DNA from: Chelonobacter sp006228105
GTDB lineage: Bacteria; Pseudomonadota; Gammaproteobacteria; Enterobacterales; Pasteurellaceae
DNA length: 8,532 nucleotides
Reading direction: 5' to 3' (one strand)
NCBI RefSeq assembly: GCF_006228105.1
Contig: NZ_VDHH01000107.1
Shown: one piece after another, positions 1 to 6,555 of the stretch
Position numbering within the stretch: the stretch's first letter is position 1
Layout of the letters: each line of letters begins with the position of its first letter
Position numbers and translations under genes: made by a program
The notes under the pieces: model-generated
Told to the model about the DNA's origin: nothing
Database searches by the model: none
What the model saw: the letters and a program-made list of their open reading frames with translations, nothing else

Positions 1-1
1 C

Positions 2-2347
2 AACGCCGGCGATGTGCAACTGTCGCAAAGTTTGGTGCGTTTGCTCAACCGTTGCGATCAATTGGCGCAAAAACGGCAAGATAAATTTATTTCGTCCGAG
101 CTGTTTGTGTTGGCAGCGTTGGAAGACAAAGGCGCATTGGGTAATGCGCTGCGTCAAAGTGGTTTGAAAGCTGAAACGGTAGAAGCAGCGATTCAAAAAA
201 TGCGTGGAGGAGAGAACGTGAACGATCAAAATGCGGAAGAGTCGCGCCAAGCATTGGATAAATTTACCATTGATTTAACCGCCAGAGCGGAGAGTGGTAA
301 GCTTGATCCGGTGATTGGACGTGATGAGGAGATCCGGCGTGCGATTCAGGTATTGCAACGCCGCACCAAAAACAACCCGGTGCTGATTGGCGAGCCTGGG
401 GTGGGTAAAACCGCAATTGTCGAAGGCTTGGCACAGCGGATTGTCAACGGCGAAGTGCCGGAAGGTTTGCGCAATAAACGGGTGTTGTCGTTGGATATGG
501 GCGCGCTGATTGCCGGTGCTAAATATCGTGGCGAATTTGAAGAGCGGTTGAAAGGCGTGTTAAACGAGCTGGCGAAAGAAGAAGGGCGGGTGATTTTGTT
601 TATCGACGAAATCCACACCATGGTCGGCGCCGGCAAATCCGACGGCGCAATGGACGCCGGCAATATGCTGAAACCGGCGTTGGCGCGTGGCGAGCTGCAT
701 TGTGTCGGTGCCACCACGCTGGACGAATACCGCCAATATATCGAAAAAGATGCCGCCCTTGAGCGCCGTTTCCAAAAAGTGCTGGTGGATGAACCGAGCG
801 TGGAAGACACGATTGCGATTTTGCGCGGCTTAAAAGAGCGCTATGAAATCCACCACCATGTGCAGATCACCGACCCGGCGATTGTGGCGGCGGCAACGCT
901 TTCGCACCGCTATATTTCCGACCGACAGTTGCCGGATAAAGCGATTGATTTGATCGACGAAGCGGCATCCAGCATCCGCATGGAAATCGACTCCAAACCA
1001 CAACCGTTGGATCGCTTGGAGCGGCGGATTATCCAGCTAAAACTGGAGCAACAAGCGTTGCAAAAAGAAGATGACGATGCCAGCCGTAAACGCTTGCAGA
1101 TGTTAGAACAAGAGTTAGGCGAAAAAGAGCGTGAATATTCCGAGCTGGAAGAAGTGTGGAAAAGTGAAAAAGCGGCACTGTCCGGCACGCAGCACATCAA
1201 AGCGGAATTAGACAATGTGCGCACGCAAATGGAGCAGGCACGGCGTGCCAGTGACTTTGCCAAAATGTCGGAATTGCAGTATGGCGTAATGCCGGAACTG
1301 GAAAAACAGCTGGCGCAGGCGGAAGCTTCCGAAGGTAAAGAGATGACTTTATTGCGTTATCGGGTCACTGATGAAGAAATTGCTGAAGTGTTGTCGCGTG
1401 CGACCGGCATTCCGGTGGCACGGATGATGGAGGGCGAAAAAGAGAAACTGTTGCGCATGGAAGACGAATTGCATAAACGGGTAATTGGACAAAGCGAAGC
1501 GGTGGAAGCGGTCGCCAATGCGATTCGCCGCAGCCGTGCCGGCTTGGCGGATCCGAACCGCCCGATCGGTTCGTTCCTGTTCTTAGGCCCGACCGGGGTT
1601 GGTAAAACCGAGCTGTGCAAAACCTTGGCGCAGTTTATGTTCGACAGTGACGATGCGATGGTTCGGATCGATATGTCCGAGTTTATGGAGAAACACAGCG
1701 TATCGCGCTTGGTCGGCGCGCCTCCGGGCTATGTCGGCTATGAAGAGGGGGGGTATCTGACCGAAGCGGTACGCCGCCGTCCGTATTCGGTGATTTTGCT
1801 CGACGAAGTGGAAAAAGCGCACCATGATGTGTTCAACATTCTGTTGCAAGTGCTGGACGACGGACGCTTGACCGACGGACAAGGCAGAACCGTGGATTTC
1901 CGCAACACCGTAGTGATTATGACCTCTAATCTGGGATCCGATCTGATTCAGGAAAACGTCAACGACTTGGATTACGGCTCGGTGAAAGAGCTGGTGATGT
2001 CGGTGGTCAGCCGCCATTTCCGTCCGGAATTTATCAACCGGATTGACGAAAGCGTAGTATTCCACCCGTTGGATAAAGCCAATATCGAAGCGATTGCCTC
2101 GATTCAGCTGCAGCGCCTGAGCAAACGCATGCAAGCGCACGGCTACCAAATCGAATTCAGTCCGGCAGCGTTGGACTTCATTGCTAAAGTGGGCTACGAC
2201 CCGATTTACGGCGCACGTCCGCTGAAACGGGCTATCCAACAGGAAATCGAAAACCCATTGGCACAACAAATTCTGTCGGGTAAATTACTGCCGGATACGG
2301 CGATTACCGTGGATTTGGAAGACAATAAAGTGATTGCCCGCCAATAA
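2..2347 (+). CDS. clpB: ClpB, ATP-dependent protein disaggregase (5' end cut by window)
   Basis: ClpB is the cytosolic Hsp100 AAA+ disaggregase that works with DnaK/DnaJ/GrpE to rescue aggregated proteins after heat stress. The frame is open from base 2. The residues before the GTG at 14 (N-A-G-D) still resemble ClpB, so the true start lies upstream. Comparison with E. coli ClpB (857 aa, from memory) puts the window edge near codon 77, and the length from there matches exactly. Visible in order: the end of the N domain; Walker A GEPGVGKT (bases 389-412); pore loop KYRGEF; Walker B FIDEIHT; a charged coiled-coil middle domain (about 1000-1350); second Walker A GPTGVGKT (1586-1609); pore loop GYVGYEEGG; second Walker B LLDEVEK; and sensor-2 GARPLKRAIQQ near the C-terminus. 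The heat-shock promoter is outside the window. A USS-pair terminator follows the stop by 23 bases. Identification is certain; only the 5' end is missing. Confidence 0.98.
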   Translation, partial: NAGDVQLSQSLVRLLNRCDQLAQKRQDKFISSELFVLAALEDKGALGNALRQSGLKAETVEAAIQKMRGGENVNDQNAEESRQALDKFTIDLTARAESGKLDPVIGRDEEIRRAIQVLQRRTKNNPVLIGEPGVGKTAIVEGLAQRIVNGEVPEGLRNKRVLSLDMGALIAGAKYRGEFEERLKGVLNELAKEEGRVILFIDEIHTMVGAGKSDGAMDAGNMLKPALARGELHCVGATTLDEYRQYIEKDAALERRFQKVLVDEPSVEDTIAILRGLKERYEIHHHVQITDPAIVAAATLSHRYISDRQLPDKAIDLIDEAASSIRMEIDSKPQPLDRLERRIIQLKLEQQALQKEDDDASRKRLQMLEQELGEKEREYSELEEVWKSEKAALSGTQHIKAELDNVRTQMEQARRASDFAKMSELQYGVMPELEKQLAQAEASEGKEMTLLRYRVTDEEIAEVLSRATGIPVARMMEGEKEKLLRMEDELHKRVIGQSEAVEAVANAIRRSRAGLADPNRPIGSFLFLGPTGVGKTELCKTLAQFMFDSDDAMVRIDMSEFMEKHSVSRLVGAPPGYVGYEEGGYLTEAVRRRPYSVILLDEVEKAHHDVFNILLQVLDDGRLTDGQGRTVDFRNTVVIMTSNLGSDLIQENVNDLDYGSVKELVMSVVSRHFRPEFINRIDESVVFHPLDKANIEAIASIQLQRLSKRMQAHGYQIEFSPAALDFIAKVGYDPIYGARPLKRAIQQEIENPLAQQILSGKLLPDTAITVDLEDNKVIARQ
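206..220 (+). promoter_or_regulatory. Internal ribosome binding site and GTG start for short ClpB isoform
   Basis: Inside clpB a near-perfect Shine-Dalgarno GGAGG (206-210) lies seven bases before an in-frame GTG (218-220) in the sequence GGENVNDQ. This is the position (Val149 in E. coli numbering) where E. coli clpB makes its shorter isoform lacking the N domain. The site is seen directly; its use here is inferred from E. coli. Confidence 0.7.
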
Positions 2348-2370
2348 GTAAAATCGTCTGTAAACAGCTT

Positions 2371-2408
2371 AACCGCACTTTGATCTGAGCGCCAAAGTGC
2401 GGTTTTTT
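2371..2408 (+). terminator. Intrinsic terminator of clpB built from two facing uptake sequences
   Basis: A perfect 12-bp stem (AACCGCACTTTG at 2371-2382 pairing with CAAAGTGCGGTT at 2393-2404) with a 10-base loop is followed by a T run ending at 2408. Each arm holds one USS core (2372-2380 on the minus strand, 2395-2403 on the plus strand). The T run overlaps the last two bases of the convergent lysR stop codon. Read from the minus strand there is no good T tract, so it should serve clpB mainly, with some effect on lysR. Confidence 0.9.
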
Positions 2409-3333
2409 AATTCGGATTATCCGTCACATAATCCTTCAACGTTTGGATAAAGGCGCGGGTGGCGTGCGATAAATAGCGGTCTTTGCGATAAACCACCACC
2501 ACCGTGCGGCTCGGTTTGCTGTCCGGTCGGCAGTAGCACGGTTCTTTCTCGAAATGGTCGGCGTAGACTAAGGTTTCCGGTAATAAAGCCGCACCGATTC
2601 CGGCACCGGCAAGCGCTTGGGCGGTGGTCATGCTTTCGGTTTCCAAAACTACATTCGGCGAAAACCCCGCATTTTCACATAGTTTTTGCAGCATATGGTG
2701 TAATTTATGCCCTTTGTTCATCTGGATAAACGGCGTGTCTTGCAGTTCGCTGAGCTCAATTGTCGGCGTGTAGGCGTGATCACCGGCTTTCAGCTTTAAC
2801 TGTGCGGCAATCGGGTGGTTGGGCGGCAGCGCCAGCAACATTCTTTCCTCAAACAGAATATCGTAATCGAACAGTGCTTCGTTAATCGGCAGCAGCGACA
2901 GGGATAAATCGGTCAGCCCGTTCAGCACCCGATCTTCCAGATTGTGGGTGTTATCTTCCTGCAAAAATACTTCGATATTCGGGTATTGTCGGCGAAAGTG
3001 CGGTAAAACGCGCGAAAGCAGATAAGCGCTGCGAAACGGTGAACTGCCGATCGTAACGCGCCCCTGCCGTACATTCAAGGTGTCATCGACTTTCTGTTCA
3101 AATTGGTGCTGCAAATCCATAATCGCTTGTGCGGTTTCAACATATAAGCTACCGATATAGGTTAATTTCAGCGGGGATACGCTGCGATCAAACAGTAGCG
3201 CACCCACTTTTTCTTCCACTTTCTGAATAAATTGGCTCAAGGACGGCTGCGAAATATACAACTTTTTCGCTGCCACAGAAAAATTGCGTTCTTCCGCCAC
3301 TTTTAAGACATATTTGAATTGTCGAAACTCCAT
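2407..3333 (-). CDS. LysR-family transcriptional regulator
   Basis: A DNA-binding regulator of 308 residues, the usual LysR length. The N-terminal winged helix-turn-helix is clear: the recognition region spans about residues 18-37 (NFSVAAKKLYISQPSLSQFI), followed by a linker helix and, from about residue 91 (QGRVTIGSSPFRSAYL), a two-lobed periplasmic-binding-protein-like effector domain. The ATG at 3331-3333 has a good Shine-Dalgarno (GGAAGG, complement of 3342-3347). It is divergent from the transporter-ttdA-ttdB operon across 143 bases, the classic arrangement for a LysR activator and its target, so I infer it responds to tartrate or another dicarboxylate. The sequence does not look like a close copy of E. 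coli TtdR, so the effector is uncertain. It carries one USS (2996-3004). The gene runs into the clpB terminator. Confidence 0.93.
   Translation of the reverse strand: MEFRQFKYVLKVAEERNFSVAAKKLYISQPSLSQFIQKVEEKVGALLFDRSVSPLKLTYIGSLYVETAQAIMDLQHQFEQKVDDTLNVRQGRVTIGSSPFRSAYLLSRVLPHFRRQYPNIEVFLQEDNTHNLEDRVLNGLTDLSLSLLPINEALFDYDILFEERMLLALPPNHPIAAQLKLKAGDHAYTPTIELSELQDTPFIQMNKGHKLHHMLQKLCENAGFSPNVVLETESMTTAQALAGAGIGAALLPETLVYADHFEKEPCYCRPDSKPSRTVVVVYRKDRYLSHATRAFIQTLKDYVTDNPN
2996..3004 (+). repeat. DNA uptake signal sequence (inside lysR)
   Basis: Exact 9-mer AAGTGCGGT preceded by A, the Haemophilus influenzae-type core recognised during natural transformation in Pasteurellaceae. Confidence 0.9.
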
Positions 3334-3363
3334 ATTGATCGCCTTCCATCTATAGGTTTTTGC

Positions 3364-3380
3364 TTATATCAAGTATATAA
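3364..3380. promoter_or_regulatory. Candidate LysR operator: inverted repeat between divergent genes
   Basis: TTATAT (3364-3369) and ATATAA (3375-3380) form a perfect 6-bp inverted repeat around five bases, inside the 143-base gap between lysR and the transporter. LysR proteins bind A/T-rich interrupted dyads in such gaps. The dyad is seen; the function is inferred. An A/T-rich dyad can arise by chance, and I find no convincing sigma-70 promoter to anchor it. The rest of the gap is A/T-rich and unremarkable. Confidence 0.35.
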
Positions 3381-3476
3381 AAAATCGTATTGGACTTATT
3401 TTAATAAAATTCCGTACCATACACCACATAAATTATAAGGATTTGCCTTTCTATTTTTGTTGTTTGGAGTGTGGAT

Positions 3477-4877
3477 ATGACGCGATTAACTCGAGGAATT
3501 ATCGTTATTTTACTGATGCTCGGTATCTGGTTTTCACCGCTACCGAACGGGCTTTCGTTGCAAGCGTGGCATCTGTTTGCCATTTTTGCCGCCACCATTA
3601 TCGGCTTTATTTTACAACCGTTGCCGCTGGGGGCGGTGGCGTTGATTGGGGTGATGTTTGCGGCATTAAGCGGCACTATCACGATGTCGGAGGCGCTGTC
3701 CGGTTTCAGTAACAGCACCATTTGGCTGATTGTCTCCGCCTTTTTGTTTGCCAAAGGTTTTATCAAAACCGGCTTGGGACGGCGCATTTCCTATCAACTG
3801 ATCCGCTGTTTCGGCAGTAGTGCGCTGAAATTGGGTTATACCTTGGCGATTAGCGATTTTATTATCAGTCCGGCAACACCGTCCAATACCGCACGCTGCG
3901 GCGGCATAATGTATCCGATCGTGCGCAGTCTGGCATCGGCTTTCGGTTCCGAGCCGAATCAAAATCCGCGCAAAATCGGGGCGTATATTCTCTCCACCAC
4001 CTTTCAGGTTGACGCGCCGATTGCGGCAATGTTCCTGACCGCCTGTGCGCCGAATCTGCTTATCGCCGCTTTTGCGCTGGATACTGCCAACGTTAATATC
4101 AGTTGGGGAACTTGGGCGTTGGCAGGGATTGTGCCGGGGCTGTTGTCGATACTGTTGATTCCGTATTTTATCTATAAATTTTATCCGCCGGAAATCAAGG
4201 ATACGCGCGCGGCGCAAGTCGTGGCAACAGAAGAGTTGGCCAAAATGGGTGCCATGAGCCGTGACGAGTGGATTATCAGCGGTGTGTTTATCGGTGCGCT
4301 GTTGCTGTGGAGCACCTCGCAATATACCCAAATTAATTCGACCGTCGTGGCATTGCTCGGCGTGAGTGTGATGTTGATCACTAACGTGTTGGAATGGAAT
4401 GAAATTCTGGAAGAGAAAGGCGCTTGGGACGGCATGATCTGGATGGGGGGCATCGTCGGTTTGGCAGGCATGTTGAACAAAGTGGGCTTTATTCCTTGGT
4501 TTGCCGGTTAGGCGACAGGTTTGATGGCGGGCGTGTCATGGGTGCCGACCTTAATCGTCTTGTTCCTGATTTATATGTACAGCCATTATGTTTTCGCCAG
4601 TTTATCTGCCCATGTCACCGCCATGTACGCCGCGTTTTTAGCAGTGGCGGTCGGTGCCGGCGCACCGCCGTTTCTGGCGGCATTCGGTTTTGCCGCACTG
4701 TCGAATTTAATGGCGGGGCTGACCCATTATGCGAGCGGCGCGGCACCGATCTATTTCGGCGCAGGTTACATCAAACAGCAGGACTGGTGGCGTATCGGCT
4801 TTTTTGCCTCCGTGATCAACGTGGTGATTTGGCTCGGCGTTGGGGCGTTGTGGTGGAAAGTATTAGGTTTATGGTGA
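3477..4877 (+). pseudogene. DASS-family dicarboxylate/tartrate transporter (CitT/TtdT-like), interrupted by an amber stop
   Basis: An inner-membrane carrier related to E. coli TtdT and CitT, which exchange tartrate or citrate for succinate. The start is ATG 3477, with GGAG at 3466-3469 seven bases upstream; a GTG at 3471 is too close to the site. The frame reads 344 codons, meets TAG at 4509-4511, then continues without frameshift for 121 codons to TGA at 4875-4877. The total of 466 positions is normal for the family. The first part holds several hydrophobic segments and the first substrate motif, SPATPSNTAR (residues 131-140). The part after the amber holds the rest, including the second substrate motif YASGAAPIYFGAGY (about 418-431). 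The 344-residue product should therefore lack half the binding site. It is first in the operon, 54 bases before ttdA. Options are a young pseudogene, a sequencing error, amber suppression, or restart at ATG 4524 (13 bases on, weak ribosome site). Substrate is inferred from ttdAB. Confidence 0.85.
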
Positions 4878-4931
4878 TTGTAACCATATGTGGATGTTTT
4901 ATTTTTAATCAATGAAATGAAGAGGTTATCT

Positions 4932-5834
4932 ATGATGACAAAAGAAGAAGGTGTGCGCTATTTAACGGATACCATTGCAAAATTTGTCGGCATTACCGGA
5001 AAAGTGCTGCCTGACGACGTGATGAAGAAACTGAAAGAGTTGCGCGAAAAAGAGCAGGAGCAATTGCCGAAAATCATTTACGGCGCGATGTTCCAAAATC
5101 AGGATTTGGCGGCGAAATTGAATCGCCCGAGCTGTCAGGATACCGGCGTTATCCAGTTTTTCGTCAAGTGCGGTGCGAATTTTCCGTATATCGGTGAGTT
5201 GGAAGCCTTGCTGAAAGAATCGGTTATTCAAGCGACCAAAGACGCACCGTTGCGCCATAACAGCGTGGAAACGTTTGACGAATACAACACCGGCAAAAAT
5301 GTCGGCAAAGGCACGCCGAGCGTGTTTTGGGAAATTGTGCCGGACAGTGACAAGCTGGAGCTGGATACCTACATGGCAGGCGGCGGTTGCTCTTTGCCGG
5401 GACAAGCCAAAGTGTTAATGCCGGGCGAAGGTTACGAAGGCGTCACCCGTTTTGTGATGGACATCATGACCAGCTATGGCTTGAACGCCTGTCCGCCGTT
5501 ATTGGTCGGCGTAGGCATCGCCACATCGGTCGAAACCGCCGCGGTGCTCTCCAAAAAAGCGCTGTTCCGTCCGTTAGGGCAACATAATCCGAACGAAAAA
5601 GCCGCCTCAATGGAAAAATTGCTGGAAGACGGGATTAACAGCATCGGTCTGGGGCCGCAAGGCTTAAAAGGCAAAATGTCGGTAATGGGCGTGAATATCG
5701 AAAACACCGCGCGCCACCCGTCGGTGATCGGCGTCAGCGTCAATGTTGGCTGCTGGTCGCACCGCAAAGGGCATATTATTTTTGACAAAGAGTTGAACTA
5801 CACTATTACTTCACATTCAGGAGTGACATTATGA
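4932..5834 (+). CDS. ttdA: L(+)-tartrate dehydratase, alpha subunit
   Basis: The catalytic, cluster-bearing subunit of a class I (iron-sulfur) hydro-lyase that dehydrates L(+)-tartrate to oxaloacetate in the cytosol with TtdB. The 300-residue product is close to E. coli TtdA (303) and collinear with it. The three expected [4Fe-4S] cysteines are present: C68 in RPSCQDTG, C187 in NACPP and C274 in VGCWSHR. Other family stretches are APLRHNSVETFDEYNTGKN (105-123), MAGGGCSLPG, VGVGIATSVETAAVLSKKA and ARHPS. The start is ATG 4932, with AGAGG at 4921-4925 spaced six bases; an in-frame GTG at 4890 would add a sequence foreign to the family. The stop overlaps the ttdB start by four bases (ATGA), suggesting coupled translation. 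One USS falls inside at 5166-5174 and encodes part of VKCG. A class I fumarase is the main alternative, but the separate short beta subunit and the overall match favour tartrate dehydratase. Confidence 0.93.
   Translation: MMTKEEGVRYLTDTIAKFVGITGKVLPDDVMKKLKELREKEQEQLPKIIYGAMFQNQDLAAKLNRPSCQDTGVIQFFVKCGANFPYIGELEALLKESVIQATKDAPLRHNSVETFDEYNTGKNVGKGTPSVFWEIVPDSDKLELDTYMAGGGCSLPGQAKVLMPGEGYEGVTRFVMDIMTSYGLNACPPLLVGVGIATSVETAAVLSKKALFRPLGQHNPNEKAASMEKLLEDGINSIGLGPQGLKGKMSVMGVNIENTARHPSVIGVSVNVGCWSHRKGHIIFDKELNYTITSHSGVTL
5166..5174 (+). repeat. DNA uptake signal sequence (inside ttdA)
   Basis: Exact AAGTGCGGT core. It sits in the codons for K79-C80-G81, in a conserved part of the gene, so the protein tolerates the uptake word here. 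Confidence 0.85.
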
Positions 5835-6445
5835 CCGATAAAAAAATCCTCACCACCCCGATTAAAGCGGAAGATCTGCAAGACATCAACGTGGGCGATA
5901 TTATTTACTTAAACGGTTATCTGGTCACTTGCCGTGATGTGGCGCACCGTCGTTTAATCGAAGAAAAACGGCCGTTGCCGGTCGATATCGACGGCGGCGC
6001 GATTCTGCACGCCGGCCCGATTATCCGTTCATTGGGCGACGATAAATATGAAATGGTTTCCGTCGGTCCGACCACCAGTATGCGTATGGAAAAATTTGAG
6101 AAGGAGTTCATCAAACAAACCGGCGTCAAACTGATTTTGGGCAAAGGCGGCATGGGCAACGGCACAATGGAAGGCTGCCGCGACTATAAAGCGCTGCACT
6201 GCGTGTTCCCTGCCGGTTGTGCGGTGCTGGCGGCGGAGTGCGTGGAAGAAATCGTCGATGCGCAATGGAAAGATCTCGGTATGCCGGAAACCTTATGGGT
6301 GTGCAAAGTAAAAGAGTTCGGTCCGCTGATTGTGTCGATTGATACCCACGGGCGCAATATTTTTGAAGAAAATAAAATCGAATTTAATAAGAAGAAAGAA
6401 GCGGCGATTGAAGAAATCTGCAAACACGTCAGTTTCATCAAATAA
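5831..6445 (+). CDS. ttdB: L(+)-tartrate dehydratase, beta subunit
   Basis: Partner of TtdA; together they form the oxygen-sensitive tartrate dehydratase (alpha2beta2 in E. coli). The 204 residues compare with 201 in E. coli TtdB, and the N-terminal stretch KKILTTPIKAEDLQDI is nearly identical. The domain corresponds to the C-terminal swivelling domain of one-chain class I fumarases. Motifs in order: TCRDVAHRRLIE (33-44), HAGPI (60-64), VGPTTSMRME (78-87), GKGGMGNGT (104-112), FPAGCAVLAA (126-135) and VKEFGPLIVSIDTHG (160-174). The TSMRM version of the substrate motif is that of E. coli TtdB rather than the TAGRM of fumarases, as I recall them. AGGAG (5819-5823) is spaced seven bases before ATG, and the start overlaps the ttdA stop. 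A USS-pair hairpin follows. Nothing is broken here, in contrast to the transporter. Confidence 0.93.
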   Translation: MTDKKILTTPIKAEDLQDINVGDIIYLNGYLVTCRDVAHRRLIEEKRPLPVDIDGGAILHAGPIIRSLGDDKYEMVSVGPTTSMRMEKFEKEFIKQTGVKLILGKGGMGNGTMEGCRDYKALHCVFPAGCAVLAAECVEEIVDAQWKDLGMPETLWVCKVKEFGPLIVSIDTHGRNIFEENKIEFNKKKEAAIEEICKHVSFIK

Positions 6446-6457
6446 TCAAAGCGCAAC

Positions 6458-6501
6458 ACCGCACTTTTATGTTTTTTCGGCATAAAGTGCGGTTTGTTGT
6501 T
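6458..6501 (+). terminator. Intrinsic terminator of the ttd operon, built from two uptake sequences
   Basis: The left arm 6458-6471 (ACCGCACTTTTATG) pairs with the right arm 6481-6493 (CATAAAGTGCGGT), giving about 13 bp with one bulged T and a 9-base loop. It is followed by the T-rich TTGTTGTT. Both arms contain an exact USS core (6458-6466 minus, 6485-6493 plus). The tail is interrupted by G, so termination may be partial and some transcripts could run into the next gene. Confidence 0.8.
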
Positions 6502-6555
6502 ATACTCGGTCAAGCAAAAAGGTAATGCAATTTCTTTCTATAATAGGAGCCAATA

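Noticed and set aside
14..16. GTG as the start codon of clpB
   Set aside because: The codons before it (from base 2) are in frame and still look like ClpB; the GTG encodes an internal valine near residue 81.
1583..2269. Long open frame on the minus strand inside clpB (228 codons)
   Set aside because: It lies wholly antisense to a conserved AAA+ domain, and its residue composition (rich in His, Arg, Gln) is typical of a shadow frame.
3390..3420. TTGGAC (3390-3395) as the -35 box of the transporter operon
   Set aside because: No acceptable -10 hexamer lies 16-18 bases downstream, so a promoter cannot be placed there.
3666..4331. Long open frame on the minus strand inside the transporter
   Set aside because: It is antisense to clear family sequence and has no recognisable product or ribosome binding site that I can support.
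4424..4915. A 163-codon plus-strand frame spanning the amber stop in a different frame
   Set aside because: The transporter frame resumes directly after the TAG with family motifs; this one is a shadow rich in Arg and Cys and does not show a frameshift.
4890..4931. Upstream GTG start for ttdA
   Set aside because: It would add 14 residues not seen in TtdA and place the AGAGG ribosome site inside the gene; ATG 4932 fits length and spacing.
6539..6544. Perfect TATAAT before the FAH-like gene as a -10 box
   Set aside because: Transcription from it would start after the AGGAG ribosome site at 6545-6549, leaving it out of the message, and there is no good -35 box at the right distance.
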